A DNA stretch of 57,355 bases, taken from assembly GCA_034665545.1 (NCBI GenBank), contig JAXDFO010000338.1:1-57355 (forward strand). The letters are read 5' to 3'. The notes under the pieces are model-generated. The model was not told the DNA's origin. It worked only from the letters and a program-made list of their open reading frames with translations, and ran no database searches. This document shows positions 9,649 to 18,133 of the stretch, in pieces. The stretch is from DASYML01 sp034665545 (GTDB lineage: Bacteria > Acidobacteriota > Blastocatellia > Pyrinomonadales > Pyrinomonadaceae). How positions within the stretch are numbered: the stretch's first letter is position 1; every line of letters starts with the position of its first letter. Both the position numbers and the translations under genes were made by a program.

Positions 9649-10338
9649 TCAAGGCTGCGGCAGCAGGTCTTTGAAAGTCGCGAGCACGCGGTCAGCCGCC
9701 AGGCGGCCCACGCCCTCAAGCGTCTCCTCCGAAGGAAGCCGGACGGGAGGCCGCCTGCGCTGGCGATTCGCGCCGTTACGCATGGCGCGTTCGTTAAGGC
9801 GCTGGTAATAAACTCTGCCTTCGGTCTTAATCTCAGCCGTGCCCGGCGTGAAGACGACGTAGGTGACGGCGAGAGTGTCATAATCGCTCGCGTCCGGCTT
9901 CTCGCGCTCCGTCTCCGGCCTATCCGTCTCGACTTGCAACCAGACCACAAATATCTTCTGCACTTTCCTCGCGCGCTCGACTGCCTCTTTGCGGCTCATG
10001 TCCCGCTCCTGCGTGACGGCCAGCGAAGCGTAGCGTTCATGCAAGCGCGAGTAAAAGCTCTGGACTATCTCACGCGCGATGTTGGAGGGAATATCCTCGC
10101 TCGAAAAATGGTCCGCCACGAACAGAGAGAGTTTCGGAGCCTCGACCGCATTGACGTTCGCCGCCGTCGCCTCATCCTTCTGCCCCGCAGGCGACGATGA
10201 AGGCGTCGCTTCGCCCTGCCTCCCGCCGCGACGACCCGATTGGCCCAACGCGTCGCCCGACGCCGCACACAGAACCAACAAACAAAGCAGCGACCCTGCC
10301 AGCCCACGCAAGCCTGCAACTCCCCACCAGAATTTCAT
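9649..10338 (-). CDS. Secreted hypothetical protein downstream of larE
   Basis: I do not recognise the family. From the ATG at 10338 the product is 229 residues and begins with a good signal peptide (MKFWWGVAGLRGLAG, then SLLCLLVLCAASGDALGQ). A charged, low-complexity linker follows, then a compact domain with LSLFVADHFSSEDIPSNIA, KIFVVWLQVETD and VTYVVFTPGTAEIK, and a C-terminal helix. The frame stays open to an ATG at 10416 that overlaps the larE stop codon as ATGA, but the extra 26 residues (FFWLLTPGSWLPA) are translation of the hairpin repeat lying there, so translation may begin at either site. No clear SD supports 10338. The start is therefore the weak point of this call. Confidence 0.6.
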   Translation of the reverse strand: MKFWWGVAGLRGLAGSLLCLLVLCAASGDALGQSGRRGGRQGEATPSSSPAGQKDEATAANVNAVEAPKLSLFVADHFSSEDIPSNIAREIVQSFYSRLHERYASLAVTQERDMSRKEAVERARKVQKIFVVWLQVETDRPETEREKPDASDYDTLAVTYVVFTPGTAEIKTEGRVYYQRLNERAMRNGANRQRRRPPVRLPSEETLEGVGRLAADRVLATFKDLLPQP

Positions 10339-10355
10339 CCGATACATCATGCGTA

Positions 10356-10474
10356 AAGCAGGAAGCCAGGAGCCAGGAGTCAGAAGCCAGAAGAAAAGCA
10401 ATAGCATGCACTTCATGATGAAGGCTCTGCTCTTCCTCCTGGCTCCTGGCTCCTGGCTCCTGGCTCCTGTCTTT
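10356..10474. repeat. Nested hairpin repeat (CCAGGAG-arm type), copy 1
   Basis: Left arm 10356-10395 and right arm 10427-10474 consist of tandem CCAGGAG-like heptamers in opposite orientation. The centre carries the shared core on the minus strand (AATAGCATGCACTTCAT on the plus strand, 10400-10416). The element covers the last about 20 codons of larE and the first codons of the open frame of the next gene. Confidence 0.85.
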
Positions 10475-11369
10475 GCAATCCTTCGTTCATCGCTCCCGTG
10501 CGATAGCCGTGCAGGTCGAGCGTGACGTAGCGAAAGCCCAGGGCGCGAAATTCCCTGGCGAGTTCGTCAACGACTTCGCGTTTGAGAGCCTGGTCCAATT
10601 CCGAGGGCGCGATTTCGAGCCGCACGAGATGTTCATGATGGCGCACGCGAAATTCTCTGAAGCCGTGACGGCGCATGATGTCCTCGCCTGTGTCCACGGT
10701 CTTGAGTCGTTCGATGGTGACGGGCGTGCCGTAGGCGATGCGCGATGAGAGGCACGGACTCGCGGGCTTGTCCCATGTGGGCAGACCCGCGCGACGGCTC
10801 AACTCGCGGACCTCGCTCTTGCTCATCCCGACCTCTATGAGCGGGCTGCGCACGCCGCGCTCGTTTGCCGCCGCGCGGCCCGGGCGATAATCGCCGAGGT
10901 CATCCGTCGTCGAACCGTCAACTACGAACTCTATGCCGCGCTCCTCTGCGAGCGGCGCGAGTTTGCCGTAGAGTTCGGTTTTGCAGAAGTAGCAACGGTT
11001 GGACGCGTTGGCTTGATAACGAGGGTCCGACAGTTCTTCGGTCTGGATGATTTCGTGGCGGAGGCCGAACTGCCTGACGAGTTGGGGCGTCTCCTCCCGT
11101 TGATGCTGCGAGAGGCTGGCCGATTCGCCCGTCACGCAGAGGGCACGCTCCCCCAATTCGCGCGTGGCGATATAAGCGACGTAGGTACTGTCAACTCCGC
11201 CTGAGAAAGCGACGATGACCGAATCCATCTTTTGAAAGAGAGAGCGCAACTGCCGTTCTTTGGCTTCGGCTTCGGGCGAGACTACCGATGCATTCTCAGC
11301 TTCGCCCGTTGCGGCGTACGACATTTCCTGGACCACCCAACTGCTCACAGTCTGATTGCTCCAACTCAT
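10413..11369 (-). CDS. larE: LarE-type ATP-dependent sulfur transferase (adenine nucleotide alpha hydrolase fold)
   Basis: LarE proteins adenylate and then sulfurate a pyridinium dicarboxylate precursor when the nickel-pincer cofactor of lactate racemase-type enzymes is built. The PP-loop SGGVDSTYVAYIA is near residue 56, followed by VVDGSTTDDLGDYRPGR. Three cysteines, in NRCYFCK and SPCLSSR, are placed as in the LarE branch that holds an iron-sulfur cluster instead of a single sacrificial cysteine; that branch assignment is inference. No larB, larC or racemase gene is in the window. The start is uncertain: ATG 11369 is used, a GTG lies at 11384 and an ATG at 11324. The last about 20 residues (QRQEPGARSQEPGGR and onward) are encoded by the palindromic repeat and are not part of the family. 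Confidence 0.85.
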   Translation of the reverse strand: MSWSNQTVSSWVVQEMSYAATGEAENASVVSPEAEAKERQLRSLFQKMDSVIVAFSGGVDSTYVAYIATRELGERALCVTGESASLSQHQREETPQLVRQFGLRHEIIQTEELSDPRYQANASNRCYFCKTELYGKLAPLAEERGIEFVVDGSTTDDLGDYRPGRAAANERGVRSPLIEVGMSKSEVRELSRRAGLPTWDKPASPCLSSRIAYGTPVTIERLKTVDTGEDIMRRHGFREFRVRHHEHLVRLEIAPSELDQALKREVVDELAREFRALGFRYVTLDLHGYRTGAMNEGLQRQEPGARSQEPGGRAEPSS

Positions 11370-11480
11370 GACGAACGGGCACACGCCGCGCCTCGCCAGA
11401 ATATTAACTTCAATCTAATCGGGGAAAGGTTTCTACACGCCAGCGCATGTTATCCCAATGCATTTGCCCAACGCAACCGG

Positions 11481-11582
11481 AAGGCAAGTCGGAAGTGGTT
11501 GAGATGAGTGATGAGAGAACAGCTATTCAATGCTGAATAGCTTTCCTTTCATCCTTCATCTCAACCACTTCCGACTTGCCTT
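11481..11582. repeat. Nested hairpin repeat (GGAAGTC-arm type), copy 1, with perfect 27-bp arms
   Basis: Positions 11481-11507 are the exact reverse complement of 11556-11582, a 27-bp perfect stem. Inside it a second perfect 9-bp hairpin (AGCTATTCA 11521-11529, TGAATAGCT 11534-11542) has a 4-nt loop, and the minus strand carries the shared core (11536-11552). It lies between the divergent larE and the TPR gene, not behind a stop codon. The remaining bases of the 11370-11671 gap hold no clear signal. Confidence 0.95.
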
Positions 11583-11671
11583 TGAGCCGTGTTATGATTG
11601 CGGCCTCCCTTGAACCTTCTCGAATCGGATTCGATTGCGCGTAAATTTGGATTGTAGATTTTCCGTCACAG

Positions 11672-13126
11672 ATGTTGTTTCGCTCTCATTCTCAACCGCA
11701 CATCTTACGCTCACTCGCGTTTTCGCTCATGCTGGTGATGTCTCTGCTCTGCGCGCCGGTCGCGCGGGCGCAGAGCGACTCATCCTTTGGCGATACGCAG
11801 GCCGACCCCGTCAAGTTGTTCGAGCGCGGGCAGGATGCTCACGCGCACGGCGATCTCAAACTGGCCCTGGAATTTTATGAGGAAGCGATTAAGTTGCGCC
11901 CGGAATTTCCCGAAGCGGAATTTCAGCGCGGAGCCGCGCTCATCGGGTTGGGCCGACAGGCGGAAGGCGAGGCGGCATACAAGCGTGCAAGCGAACTGCG
12001 TGGCGATTGGGCCTTGCCGCATGCCGCGCTCGGCGCGTTGCTGGCGCGCTCGACTGGTCGAGACCGCGAGGCTGAACCATTGTTGCGACGCGCTCTCGAA
12101 CTCGACGCGAAAAATGTTATCGCGCTCTCGGCACTGGCCGACGTGCGACGCCGCGCGGGAGATTCTCAAGAATCGCTCGCGCTCTTGCGTCGCGCGACCG
12201 AGAGCAAGGAAGCGAACGTCTCTCTGTGGACCACTCGCGCGGACATGGAACGCGCGGGCGGCGACGGCGCGGCGGCTCTCTCAAGTCTCGAACGCGCGCT
12301 CTCGATTGATTCCGGCGATGCGCCCGCGCGGTTGATGCGCGCGGAGATTCACCTCTCGGCGAAAGAGAATGAACGCGCGCTCGAAGATTTACACGCCGCC
12401 CGCGTCAAGCCTCAAGAGAGGTCCACTCTCATCCCTATCATGGCAAGGCTCTACGCGCGGGCGGGGCGCATTGACGAAGCTTTACAATCGCTGGACCAAT
12501 TAAGCGACGAAGAGAAGCAGAGGCCGGAGATACAATCTCTGCGCGCAACTCTGGCGGCTGATGAATCGGACACGCCGGAGGCGCGCGAGGCTCTCTTGAA
12601 ACTGCTTGAGCGAGACCCGCGCAACGCCGCGCTGCTGGCCCGCCTGGGCCGTCTCTATCGCACGAGCGACCCGCCGCGCTCGCTCCAATACTTCGCGCGC
12701 GCCGTCGAAGTCGAGCCGCGCAACGTAGCCTATGCGACGGGCTATGCCGCCGCGCTGGTCCAGTCGCGCCGCTTCGCGGATGCCGTGGTCATCTTGCGCC
12801 GTATTCTCAACGTCACTCCGGAAGACTACGCGGCGCACGCCAACCTTGCGACCGCGCTCTACGAGTTGAAGCGTTTCAATGACGCGCTGCCCGAATACGA
12901 GTGGCTCATACAGGCCAGGCCGGACCTCGCTGTGACTTACTACTTCATCGCCACCTCCCACGATTTTATGGGCGAATACCCGGAGGCGCTCGCGGCTTAC
13001 GAAACATTTCTGGCGCGCGCCGACGCGCAAAAACATAAGTTGGAAATCGAGAAGGTCAATTTGAGGTTGCCCACCTTGCGCAACCAGATTAAGCGGGGCG
13101 AAGGAGTGAAGCGTAAAAAGCCGTGA
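11672..13126 (+). CDS. Exported tetratricopeptide-repeat protein
   Basis: 484 residues with an N-terminal signal peptide (about 1-34; hydrophobic SLAFSLMLVMSLLCAP then ARAQ). The rest is a long array of 34-residue TPR units, roughly twelve, recognised by A-x-Y/F-x-x-A-L and P-at-the-end spacing (LALEFYEEAIKLRPEFPEA, AAHANLATALYELKRFNDA). TPR arrays act as protein-binding scaffolds; the signal peptide places this one in the periplasm or outer membrane, where such proteins often support assembly or secretion complexes. No other domain is visible. The ATG at 11672 opens the signal peptide. Followed after about 170 bp by two small exported proteins on the same strand. Confidence 0.85.
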   Translation: MLFRSHSQPHILRSLAFSLMLVMSLLCAPVARAQSDSSFGDTQADPVKLFERGQDAHAHGDLKLALEFYEEAIKLRPEFPEAEFQRGAALIGLGRQAEGEAAYKRASELRGDWALPHAALGALLARSTGRDREAEPLLRRALELDAKNVIALSALADVRRRAGDSQESLALLRRATESKEANVSLWTTRADMERAGGDGAAALSSLERALSIDSGDAPARLMRAEIHLSAKENERALEDLHAARVKPQERSTLIPIMARLYARAGRIDEALQSLDQLSDEEKQRPEIQSLRATLAADESDTPEAREALLKLLERDPRNAALLARLGRLYRTSDPPRSLQYFARAVEVEPRNVAYATGYAAALVQSRRFADAVVILRRILNVTPEDYAAHANLATALYELKRFNDALPEYEWLIQARPDLAVTYYFIATSHDFMGEYPEALAAYETFLARADAQKHKLEIEKVNLRLPTLRNQIKRGEGVKRKKP

Positions 13127-13227
13127 GCGATAATTGGCCCAATAAATGGTCCAACAATCTCGGCGCGTGATGAGAGGAATACTAAGCGACGGGCAACGGC
13201 CCTCGTTCATTCGCGCATCCTTCATTA

Positions 13228-13280
13228 GGCGTCACTAATTATTTACCATTTACTATTTACCACTCACGATTTACTATTCA
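13228..13280. repeat. Heptamer array resembling half of a hairpin repeat
   Basis: Tandem TTTACCA / TTTACTA / TTTACCA words (7-bp period) followed by CTCACGATTTACTA. No matching left arm is visible upstream, so it looks like a decayed or half element of the class seen elsewhere. It lies just upstream of the gene starting at 13295. Confidence 0.5.
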
Positions 13281-13294
13281 ACCAAGTGAATAAC

Positions 13295-13933
13295 ATGGCA
13301 GTAACTGGTTCGTTTCTCTCAAGCACATTACAAACGACTGCAAGCATCTGCGCGTTGGTCGCGCTGACCGTGTGCCTGACCCAGGCCGCGCGCGCGCAGG
13401 ACCAGCAGCAGCAGTTGCCGCCACAGGCTCCGCCGCCCATGAAGTTTATCCCGCGCGATGACTGGACCAGGCTCAACGGCCAGCGCGGCGCGGGCGACCG
13501 CACGCGCGCCAGCATCGAACTGGCCGAAGCGCATCTTGGCCGCGCGCTTGAGTTGACCAGCGCGGGGCAGTTCGACGGGGCCGCCCGAGAGATGGGCTGC
13601 TATCAAGCTCTCTTTGAAAACGCGCTCAAGTATCTCAGCGAAATGGACCAGAGCCGGGGCAAGGTGCGAGACCTCTACAAGCGTCTGGAGTTGGCCCTGC
13701 GCGAACACGCCCCGCGCATAGAGACCATCCGGCGCACGACGCCCGTGGAATACTCCGTACACATCCGCGCCATCCTCGACTACACGAAGGACGCGCGCGC
13801 GCATGCCCTCGAATCCTTTTACGGCAACACTGTCCTGCGTGAGCAGCCCATGCCCGCGAGCAGTAAATCTTATGACAACAAGGCCCGGAACCCGGCCAGC
13901 CAGTCTCCCACCTCGCCAGACAAACAGCCATGA
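13295..13933 (+). CDS. Exported hypothetical protein, first gene of a coupled pair
   Basis: About 212 residues from the ATG at 13295 (a GTG three codons earlier is possible). The N-terminus is a signal peptide (ICALVALTVCLTQAARAQ), followed by a Gln/Pro-rich stretch and a helical domain (TRASIELAEAHLGRALELTS, FENALKYLSEMDQSRGKV) that looks like a helical bundle; the C-terminus is polar and disordered. I do not recognise a family. The stop overlaps the start of the next gene as ATGA, so the two are very likely translated together and may interact in the periplasm. Confidence 0.7.
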   Translation: MAVTGSFLSSTLQTTASICALVALTVCLTQAARAQDQQQQLPPQAPPPMKFIPRDDWTRLNGQRGAGDRTRASIELAEAHLGRALELTSAGQFDGAAREMGCYQALFENALKYLSEMDQSRGKVRDLYKRLELALREHAPRIETIRRTTPVEYSVHIRAILDYTKDARAHALESFYGNTVLREQPMPASSKSYDNKARNPASQSPTSPDKQP

Positions 13934-14514
13934 CCGACAGCACACGCGCGCGCGCCCTCAAGGCTTGCCTGCTCCTATCACTGCTCCTCCTGATGTCGCC
14001 ACAACAGACGCATGCGCGCACGCTACTACCACTTCCCGCACGCGATCATCTGACCGAACAGGAAATGGACCTCGTACGCGAAGCGCAAGCTCTCGACAAA
14101 CGCACAGCCGTCTTCATCCGCGCCATCGAGCGACGCCTGCTGGTCATCACGGACCCGACCGCCGCCGCCGCTTCCAAGCAGGTCCAGAAAGAGACTGAGA
14201 AGTGGGGCGAACTGCCCAAAGGCACGCGCGCCGAACTCTTGAGCGACATCGCCAAAATCCTGGATGAAGCCATCACCAACATAGACGATGTCAGCGAGCG
14301 CGACGACAAAAACCCGCTCCTCCCAAAATCCCTGCGCCTGCTCTCAGCCGCCGCCACGCGCTTCATCCCTCAACTCACACCCATGCGCGACCAGGCCAAA
14401 GAAGAGGGCGAACGCGAATCTTTAGAACAGGCTCTCGAAAGCGCGCAATCCATCATCGAAGCCGCCAACAAACTCCCGCCCGAAGTCAAAACCAAAGGCA
14501 AGAACAAGAGCTAG
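13930..14514 (+). CDS. Exported hypothetical helical protein, second gene of a coupled pair
   Basis: 194 residues; the ATG at 13930 overlaps the preceding stop (ATGA). A signal peptide (ACLLLSLLLLMSPQQTHA) is followed by a highly charged, almost entirely helical protein with repeated hydrophobic spacing (LTEQEMDLVREAQALDKR, LLSDIAKILDEAITNI, EEGERESLEQALESA) suggestive of a coiled-coil or helical bundle. No cysteines, no enzyme motif, no recognised family. Together with the upstream gene it probably forms a small two-gene transcription unit for periplasmic proteins. Confidence 0.7.
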   Translation: MTDSTRARALKACLLLSLLLLMSPQQTHARTLLPLPARDHLTEQEMDLVREAQALDKRTAVFIRAIERRLLVITDPTAAAASKQVQKETEKWGELPKGTRAELLSDIAKILDEAITNIDDVSERDDKNPLLPKSLRLLSAAATRFIPQLTPMRDQAKEEGERESLEQALESAQSIIEAANKLPPEVKTKGKNKS

Positions 14515-14610
14515 CAAGTCAACTTGGGCCGGGGTGGTCTGTGAAGCAGGCGGGTCAATAGATAAAAGCGAGTTCGGCATCAGGCTAAAGCTCAGCCAAC
14601 GCTGTAGCCT

Positions 14611-14642
14611 TGTAGGAGCGGACCCGGAGGCCCGCCCCTACA
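14611..14642. repeat. Short intergenic hairpin with TGTAGGRGCGG arms
   Basis: TGTAGGAGCGG (14611-14621) pairs with CCGCCCCTACA (14632-14642) at 10 of 11 positions around a 10-nt loop. From memory, arms of this spelling recur between genes in many environmental bacteria; this is the only copy I see here. It lies about 100 bp behind the stop of the 13930-14514 gene and may end that transcript. Confidence 0.55.
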
Positions 14643-14682
14643 GGTTCTCTAAAGAGTCCTCAACAGAGGCTCATCATCCAGG

Positions 14683-14862
14683 CTAGAAAGAGCCATGCAC
14701 AGGGCAACTGTGGTCAGGGTCGTGACCAAAATTTTTATCACACCTTTCGTAGCAACCCTCGTGTGAACATGGCATGTGGCATTTGCGGTCTTCATTGGTG
14801 TGAGACCTGCTCGCATAAATTTTCTTTCCGTACATCTCGCTCTCTTCTCTATAGTGAGCCAT
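14683..14862 (-). CDS. 59-residue Cys/His-rich protein
   Basis: Read directly from the minus strand: ATG at 14862 with AGGAG seven bases upstream, 59 codons, TAG at 14683-14685. The product starts MAHYREESEMYGKKIYASRS and then carries cysteines at 28, 32, 37, 41 and 53 and histidines at 21, 29, 34, 47, 51 and 56 (KCHMPCSHEGCYERCDK). The CxxxC-x4-CxxxC layout with nearby histidines looks like a small metal-binding knuckle. I do not recognise the family. The good ribosome binding site, AT-rich spacer and biased Cys/His content argue for a real gene, and it is surrounded by an atypical, possibly acquired patch. Confidence 0.65.
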   Translation of the reverse strand: MAHYREESEMYGKKIYASRSHTNEDRKCHMPCSHEGCYERCDKNFGHDPDHSCPVHGSF

Positions 14863-15133
14863 TTTTTTCTCCTAATGAAGGCGGCGGGTGGTGATACACG
14901 CGCCGGTTACTTAGCATGACTGCCTGACGCGAGCCGGTGGAAACATCTTCTCGACGCGCGGGCAGTGAGGCACAGGGTGCATTGGCACCGCGCCAATAAT
15001 CCTGTAAAGTGTGTCTCTTGTCCAGAGAGAGAGAAGATGATCACGGCTGCGAGCGTCTCAATTCTCAACGCACACTTCACGGGTCATTCCAGCCGTCCCA
15101 TTCCACGAGCCACGAATCAGACCAGGAGGTAAC

Positions 15134-15700
15134 GTGCTAACTTATACTGATGCTGAAAAACAGATGATGGAGAGCCTCGCTGCCATGAAAGCAAAAGAGG
15201 TCAATGATTTATTGCAAAGGATGCTGAGCGGTATGGATGAGCTATATCGTCAAGCCATCGAAAGGGCGTCAGCCCCGCATGCGCCATTTCAAAGCCGCCC
15301 GCCCCTCGCAGGCTCCGCCTACATTATCGAAAAGCTGAACTGGTGGCGCGCGAAGTTCCTGTCGTTGCGGCAGACGGGAGACGACCATATGAAAGAGGTG
15401 GCTCCTGTGGGCATGGCGGCGTTTGAGAAAGCATTGACCAGGGCACTTTGGGAGGTTGATGGGCGAATCGAGAATCTCCAGGATACGCGAAATCGGATCG
15501 CGGGCGAGGCTCTCTGGCTAGACCAGGAAGACCCTGTGGACCCAAGAGCCGCAGAAAAACTTGAGGCCACCGAAAGAATCAAAGACCTGAACTGGCAGCA
15601 AGAGGCGCTGGATAAGCAGGCCGCATCCGGGAAAAGGAGAGCCGAGGGGATTAAGAAATATAACGAGGCGGTTCATAACATGCGCAAGCGGGTTTTATGA
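15134..15700 (+). CDS. Hypothetical helical protein
   Basis: 188 residues from a GTG at 15134, chosen because AGGAGG lies four bases upstream. The protein is cytoplasmic by lack of signal peptide or membrane segments. It is almost wholly helical and charged (DAEKQMMESLAAMKAKEV, QDTRNRIAGEALWLDQED) and rich in Glu, Lys and Trp. No family is recognised and there is no catalytic motif. Codon use is less GC-biased than in neighbouring genes, as is the small gene at 14683-14862, so the two may belong to an accessory insertion. No stop-proximal terminator is obvious, and 15701-15894 shows nothing else. Confidence 0.7.
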   Translation: MLTYTDAEKQMMESLAAMKAKEVNDLLQRMLSGMDELYRQAIERASAPHAPFQSRPPLAGSAYIIEKLNWWRAKFLSLRQTGDDHMKEVAPVGMAAFEKALTRALWEVDGRIENLQDTRNRIAGEALWLDQEDPVDPRAAEKLEATERIKDLNWQQEALDKQAASGKRRAEGIKKYNEAVHNMRKRVL

Positions 15701-15894
15701 ACGGGCAGAAGGACGCAAGCCAGGCATTGAGCCTCTGCGACACCTACTTAAAATCGTCTTGCCGCTCAAGACTGCTCAAGCCATTTCTTTAGAGCCGTCC
15801 ATTAGTTTCGCCCGCCGCGCCGCCAAGCCTCGCACTCGTCTGCCCGGCTGCCCTCAAATATGTCAGACATACAGTGTGTCTCCTGCGTCCGCTT

Positions 15895-18120
15895 CTACTC
15901 GCGCGCCTTTCTTAAAACTTCGGTCGCGCGGTTGAGGGCGGCGATGATGCGTGTGGAGGCTTCGCGGGCGTTGGTGGTGTTGCGGTCGTCTATGGCCTGG
16001 CGAAAGTCCGGGAGCGGTTGCGCGGCATAGCCCGTGTAGTAGCCGGGGGCGTAGATTTGGTGTTTGTACCAGGTGCGACCGCGCAGGCCGCGTTCGTCCG
16101 TGAGGGCGCGTTCGGCGGCGATGAGCGCATCATTGAGGCGAGCCATTCTGGCGACGGCGCGCAGGTAGGCTTCGTTGGCCTGGACACGAGTTCTCTCAAG
16201 TTCGAGCAAGGTCTCGCGTCGTCTCTTATCAACTCGCGCGGCCTCTTCCGAAAGATTGTTGATGGCATCGGTCATCGCCTTCGCGTCGAAGGAGTCGGAG
16301 AGTTTACGACGCCCTGCGCTGCGCTGCGTTTCGTTGAAGAAGTCTCGAATCTGCGCGGCATAGTCCGTGTAGTCGAAGGGCAAGCCCTCGGCGTCCGCGA
16401 AGCGCATGGCGAGCGTGCCCCAGACTTGCGCGGCGGCGACGTGATACTGAAAGGTCGGGTCTCCGAATTTCGCCATCCAGTTGAACGAATCATAGGCCGA
16501 ATGATAGACGCCGTAATCGCCGCCGAAGCCCAGGTCCAGAGAGGTGATGCCGAGGTGTTGCAGGAAGGGCGTGTAATCGGAGCCTGAGCCGAGCGCGCCG
16601 ATGCGTGCTTCGGCAATCTGCGTGTCTGTGCCCCTGCTCGCGTCTGTCATGTCAGGTTCGGGCTGCGATTCGCGCGAGCGGTCCTGCCATGTTTGATAGA
16701 TACTCTTTTTCGTCTTGGGGTCCGTCACGTCGCGCGTCGCGGCGCGAATCGTCTTCCATAAAGTGGGCACGGAGGACGCGCCGAAATTTGGACCGGAAAC
16801 AGCCGAGTCCATGTTGAGATAAACGACGGCCTTCTCCTTCAACTCGTCCGCGTACTCCTCCGCCCATTCGGTCGAGCCGAGCAGGCCGTATTCCTCTCCG
16901 TCCCAACTGCACAGGATAATCGAGCGGCGCGGTTTCCAACCCGCCTTTAACAACTGCCCGAAGCCTCTCGCCGCTTCGAGCATCGCGGTCGTTCCACTGT
17001 TCGGGTCAACCGCGCCGAAGACCCAGGCGTCCCTGTGATTGCCCATCAAGACCCAACGGTCCTTTTCCGTCTCGCCGTCTATGCGCGCCACCACGTTCCA
17101 GATAGTGCGCTGCGCGTAATCCATCAAGGTCTTCAAATGCACGCGCACCGTCTCGGTCCCGCCGACGTGATAAGGAAAGGGCAAGCCGCCCTGGAATCCT
17201 TTGGGCCTGATTGGCCCACCGAGAGTTTCCAGCAAGCGTTTCGCGTCGCCATAAGAGATAGGCTGCACGGGGATGCGCGGGAGGTTGGTCGCGGCCTCCA
17301 TGCTGAGACGCGGCGTTCCGGGGATGGACGGCAGGCCGGGCGTGAGCGGGTCGCCCGCGTACTCGAAGAGATATTCGACGGAGCCTCTCTGCCCTGAGCT
17401 TTCAGGACGCCAGGGGCCTTTCGGGTACACGTCGCCCTGCATGTAGCCGTCGTCCGCAGGGTCCGAGTAGATGATGAGGCCGACCGCGCCGTGTTCTTCC
17501 GCGACCTTCGCCTTAACGCCGCGAAACGAATTGCCGTAGCGCGCGATGACGATGCGCCCGCGCACTTCCACGCCAGACTTTTGCAACGCCGCGTAATCAT
17601 CCGGCAGGCCGTAGTTGACGTAGACGAGCGGCGCGGTCACATCGCCCGAAGCGGAGTAACCATTAAAGAGCGGGATGATGCGCGCGTCCGTGGACGACGC
17701 GTCTTCCGCGAGCGGTTGTTCCTGGACCTTTAATCTCTCATGACGCGGCGAGACGAGTTCGACCACGCTCGGCTGCGTCGGATAGTTGATGAGGACTTGA
17801 TACTCCTTGAGGTCAGCCGCGAGACCGAAAGAGCGCATCTGGTCGCGCACGTAAACGGCCATCTCATAATCGCCGCGCGTGCCCGCGACGTGCGGCTGGC
17901 TCGTCAACTTACGCAAGTGCTCGCGCGCGTTGTTCGGCGCGGGCACGGCGCGAAACTGTTCCTCCCAACGACGCTCGCCCGCCCCGCCCTCCTGCGTAAA
18001 GCCGTCGAGTGCGGCAGCCTCCGCCCCCGCCGTCCTTTCCTGCGCCCCTACACGCGCCCCCGCCAAAACAGAGACCGCTATCAACATCAATGAAACAATT
18101 TCGCGCCGACTCATCTTCAT
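15895..18120 (-). CDS. M28 metallopeptidase, glutamate carboxypeptidase II type
   Basis: 741 residues with signal peptide (SLMLIAVSVLAGARVGAQ), so periplasmic or exported. The order is that of the PSMA/transferrin-receptor group: an N-terminal part with an inserted PA domain (about 150-280), the M28 zinc peptidase core (about 330-570) and a helical dimerisation domain (about 610-740). The co-catalytic zinc ligands can be followed: His in NHRDAWVFGAVDPNSG, Asp in DPNSG, Glu in SWDGEEYGLLGS (with the catalytic Glu beside it), Asp in LNMDSAVSG, and His in YGVYHSAYDSF. Predicted to release C-terminal acidic or other residues from peptides during nutrient scavenging. ATG 18120 is preceded by GAGGG. 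It is transcribed alone, divergent from the zinc-ribbon gene. Confidence 0.9.
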   Translation of the reverse strand: MKMSRREIVSLMLIAVSVLAGARVGAQERTAGAEAAALDGFTQEGGAGERRWEEQFRAVPAPNNAREHLRKLTSQPHVAGTRGDYEMAVYVRDQMRSFGLAADLKEYQVLINYPTQPSVVELVSPRHERLKVQEQPLAEDASSTDARIIPLFNGYSASGDVTAPLVYVNYGLPDDYAALQKSGVEVRGRIVIARYGNSFRGVKAKVAEEHGAVGLIIYSDPADDGYMQGDVYPKGPWRPESSGQRGSVEYLFEYAGDPLTPGLPSIPGTPRLSMEAATNLPRIPVQPISYGDAKRLLETLGGPIRPKGFQGGLPFPYHVGGTETVRVHLKTLMDYAQRTIWNVVARIDGETEKDRWVLMGNHRDAWVFGAVDPNSGTTAMLEAARGFGQLLKAGWKPRRSIILCSWDGEEYGLLGSTEWAEEYADELKEKAVVYLNMDSAVSGPNFGASSVPTLWKTIRAATRDVTDPKTKKSIYQTWQDRSRESQPEPDMTDASRGTDTQIAEARIGALGSGSDYTPFLQHLGITSLDLGFGGDYGVYHSAYDSFNWMAKFGDPTFQYHVAAAQVWGTLAMRFADAEGLPFDYTDYAAQIRDFFNETQRSAGRRKLSDSFDAKAMTDAINNLSEEAARVDKRRRETLLELERTRVQANEAYLRAVARMARLNDALIAAERALTDERGLRGRTWYKHQIYAPGYYTGYAAQPLPDFRQAIDDRNTTNAREASTRIIAALNRATEVLRKARE

Positions 18121-18133
18121 CTCGTTTCCCTCA

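Larger units (their letters stand above)
14515..15133. other. Gap containing a small gene, a hairpin repeat and a promoter-like region
   Basis: Besides the 59-codon gene at 14683-14862 (minus strand), this stretch holds the hairpin at 14611-14642 and, before the gene at 15134, an inverted repeat ATTGGC-ACCGC-GCCAAT (14981-14997) that overlaps a weak promoter match (TTGGCA, 17 nt, TAAAGT). The inverted repeat could be an operator. Base composition is visibly lower in GC than in the genes on either side. Confidence 0.4.
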
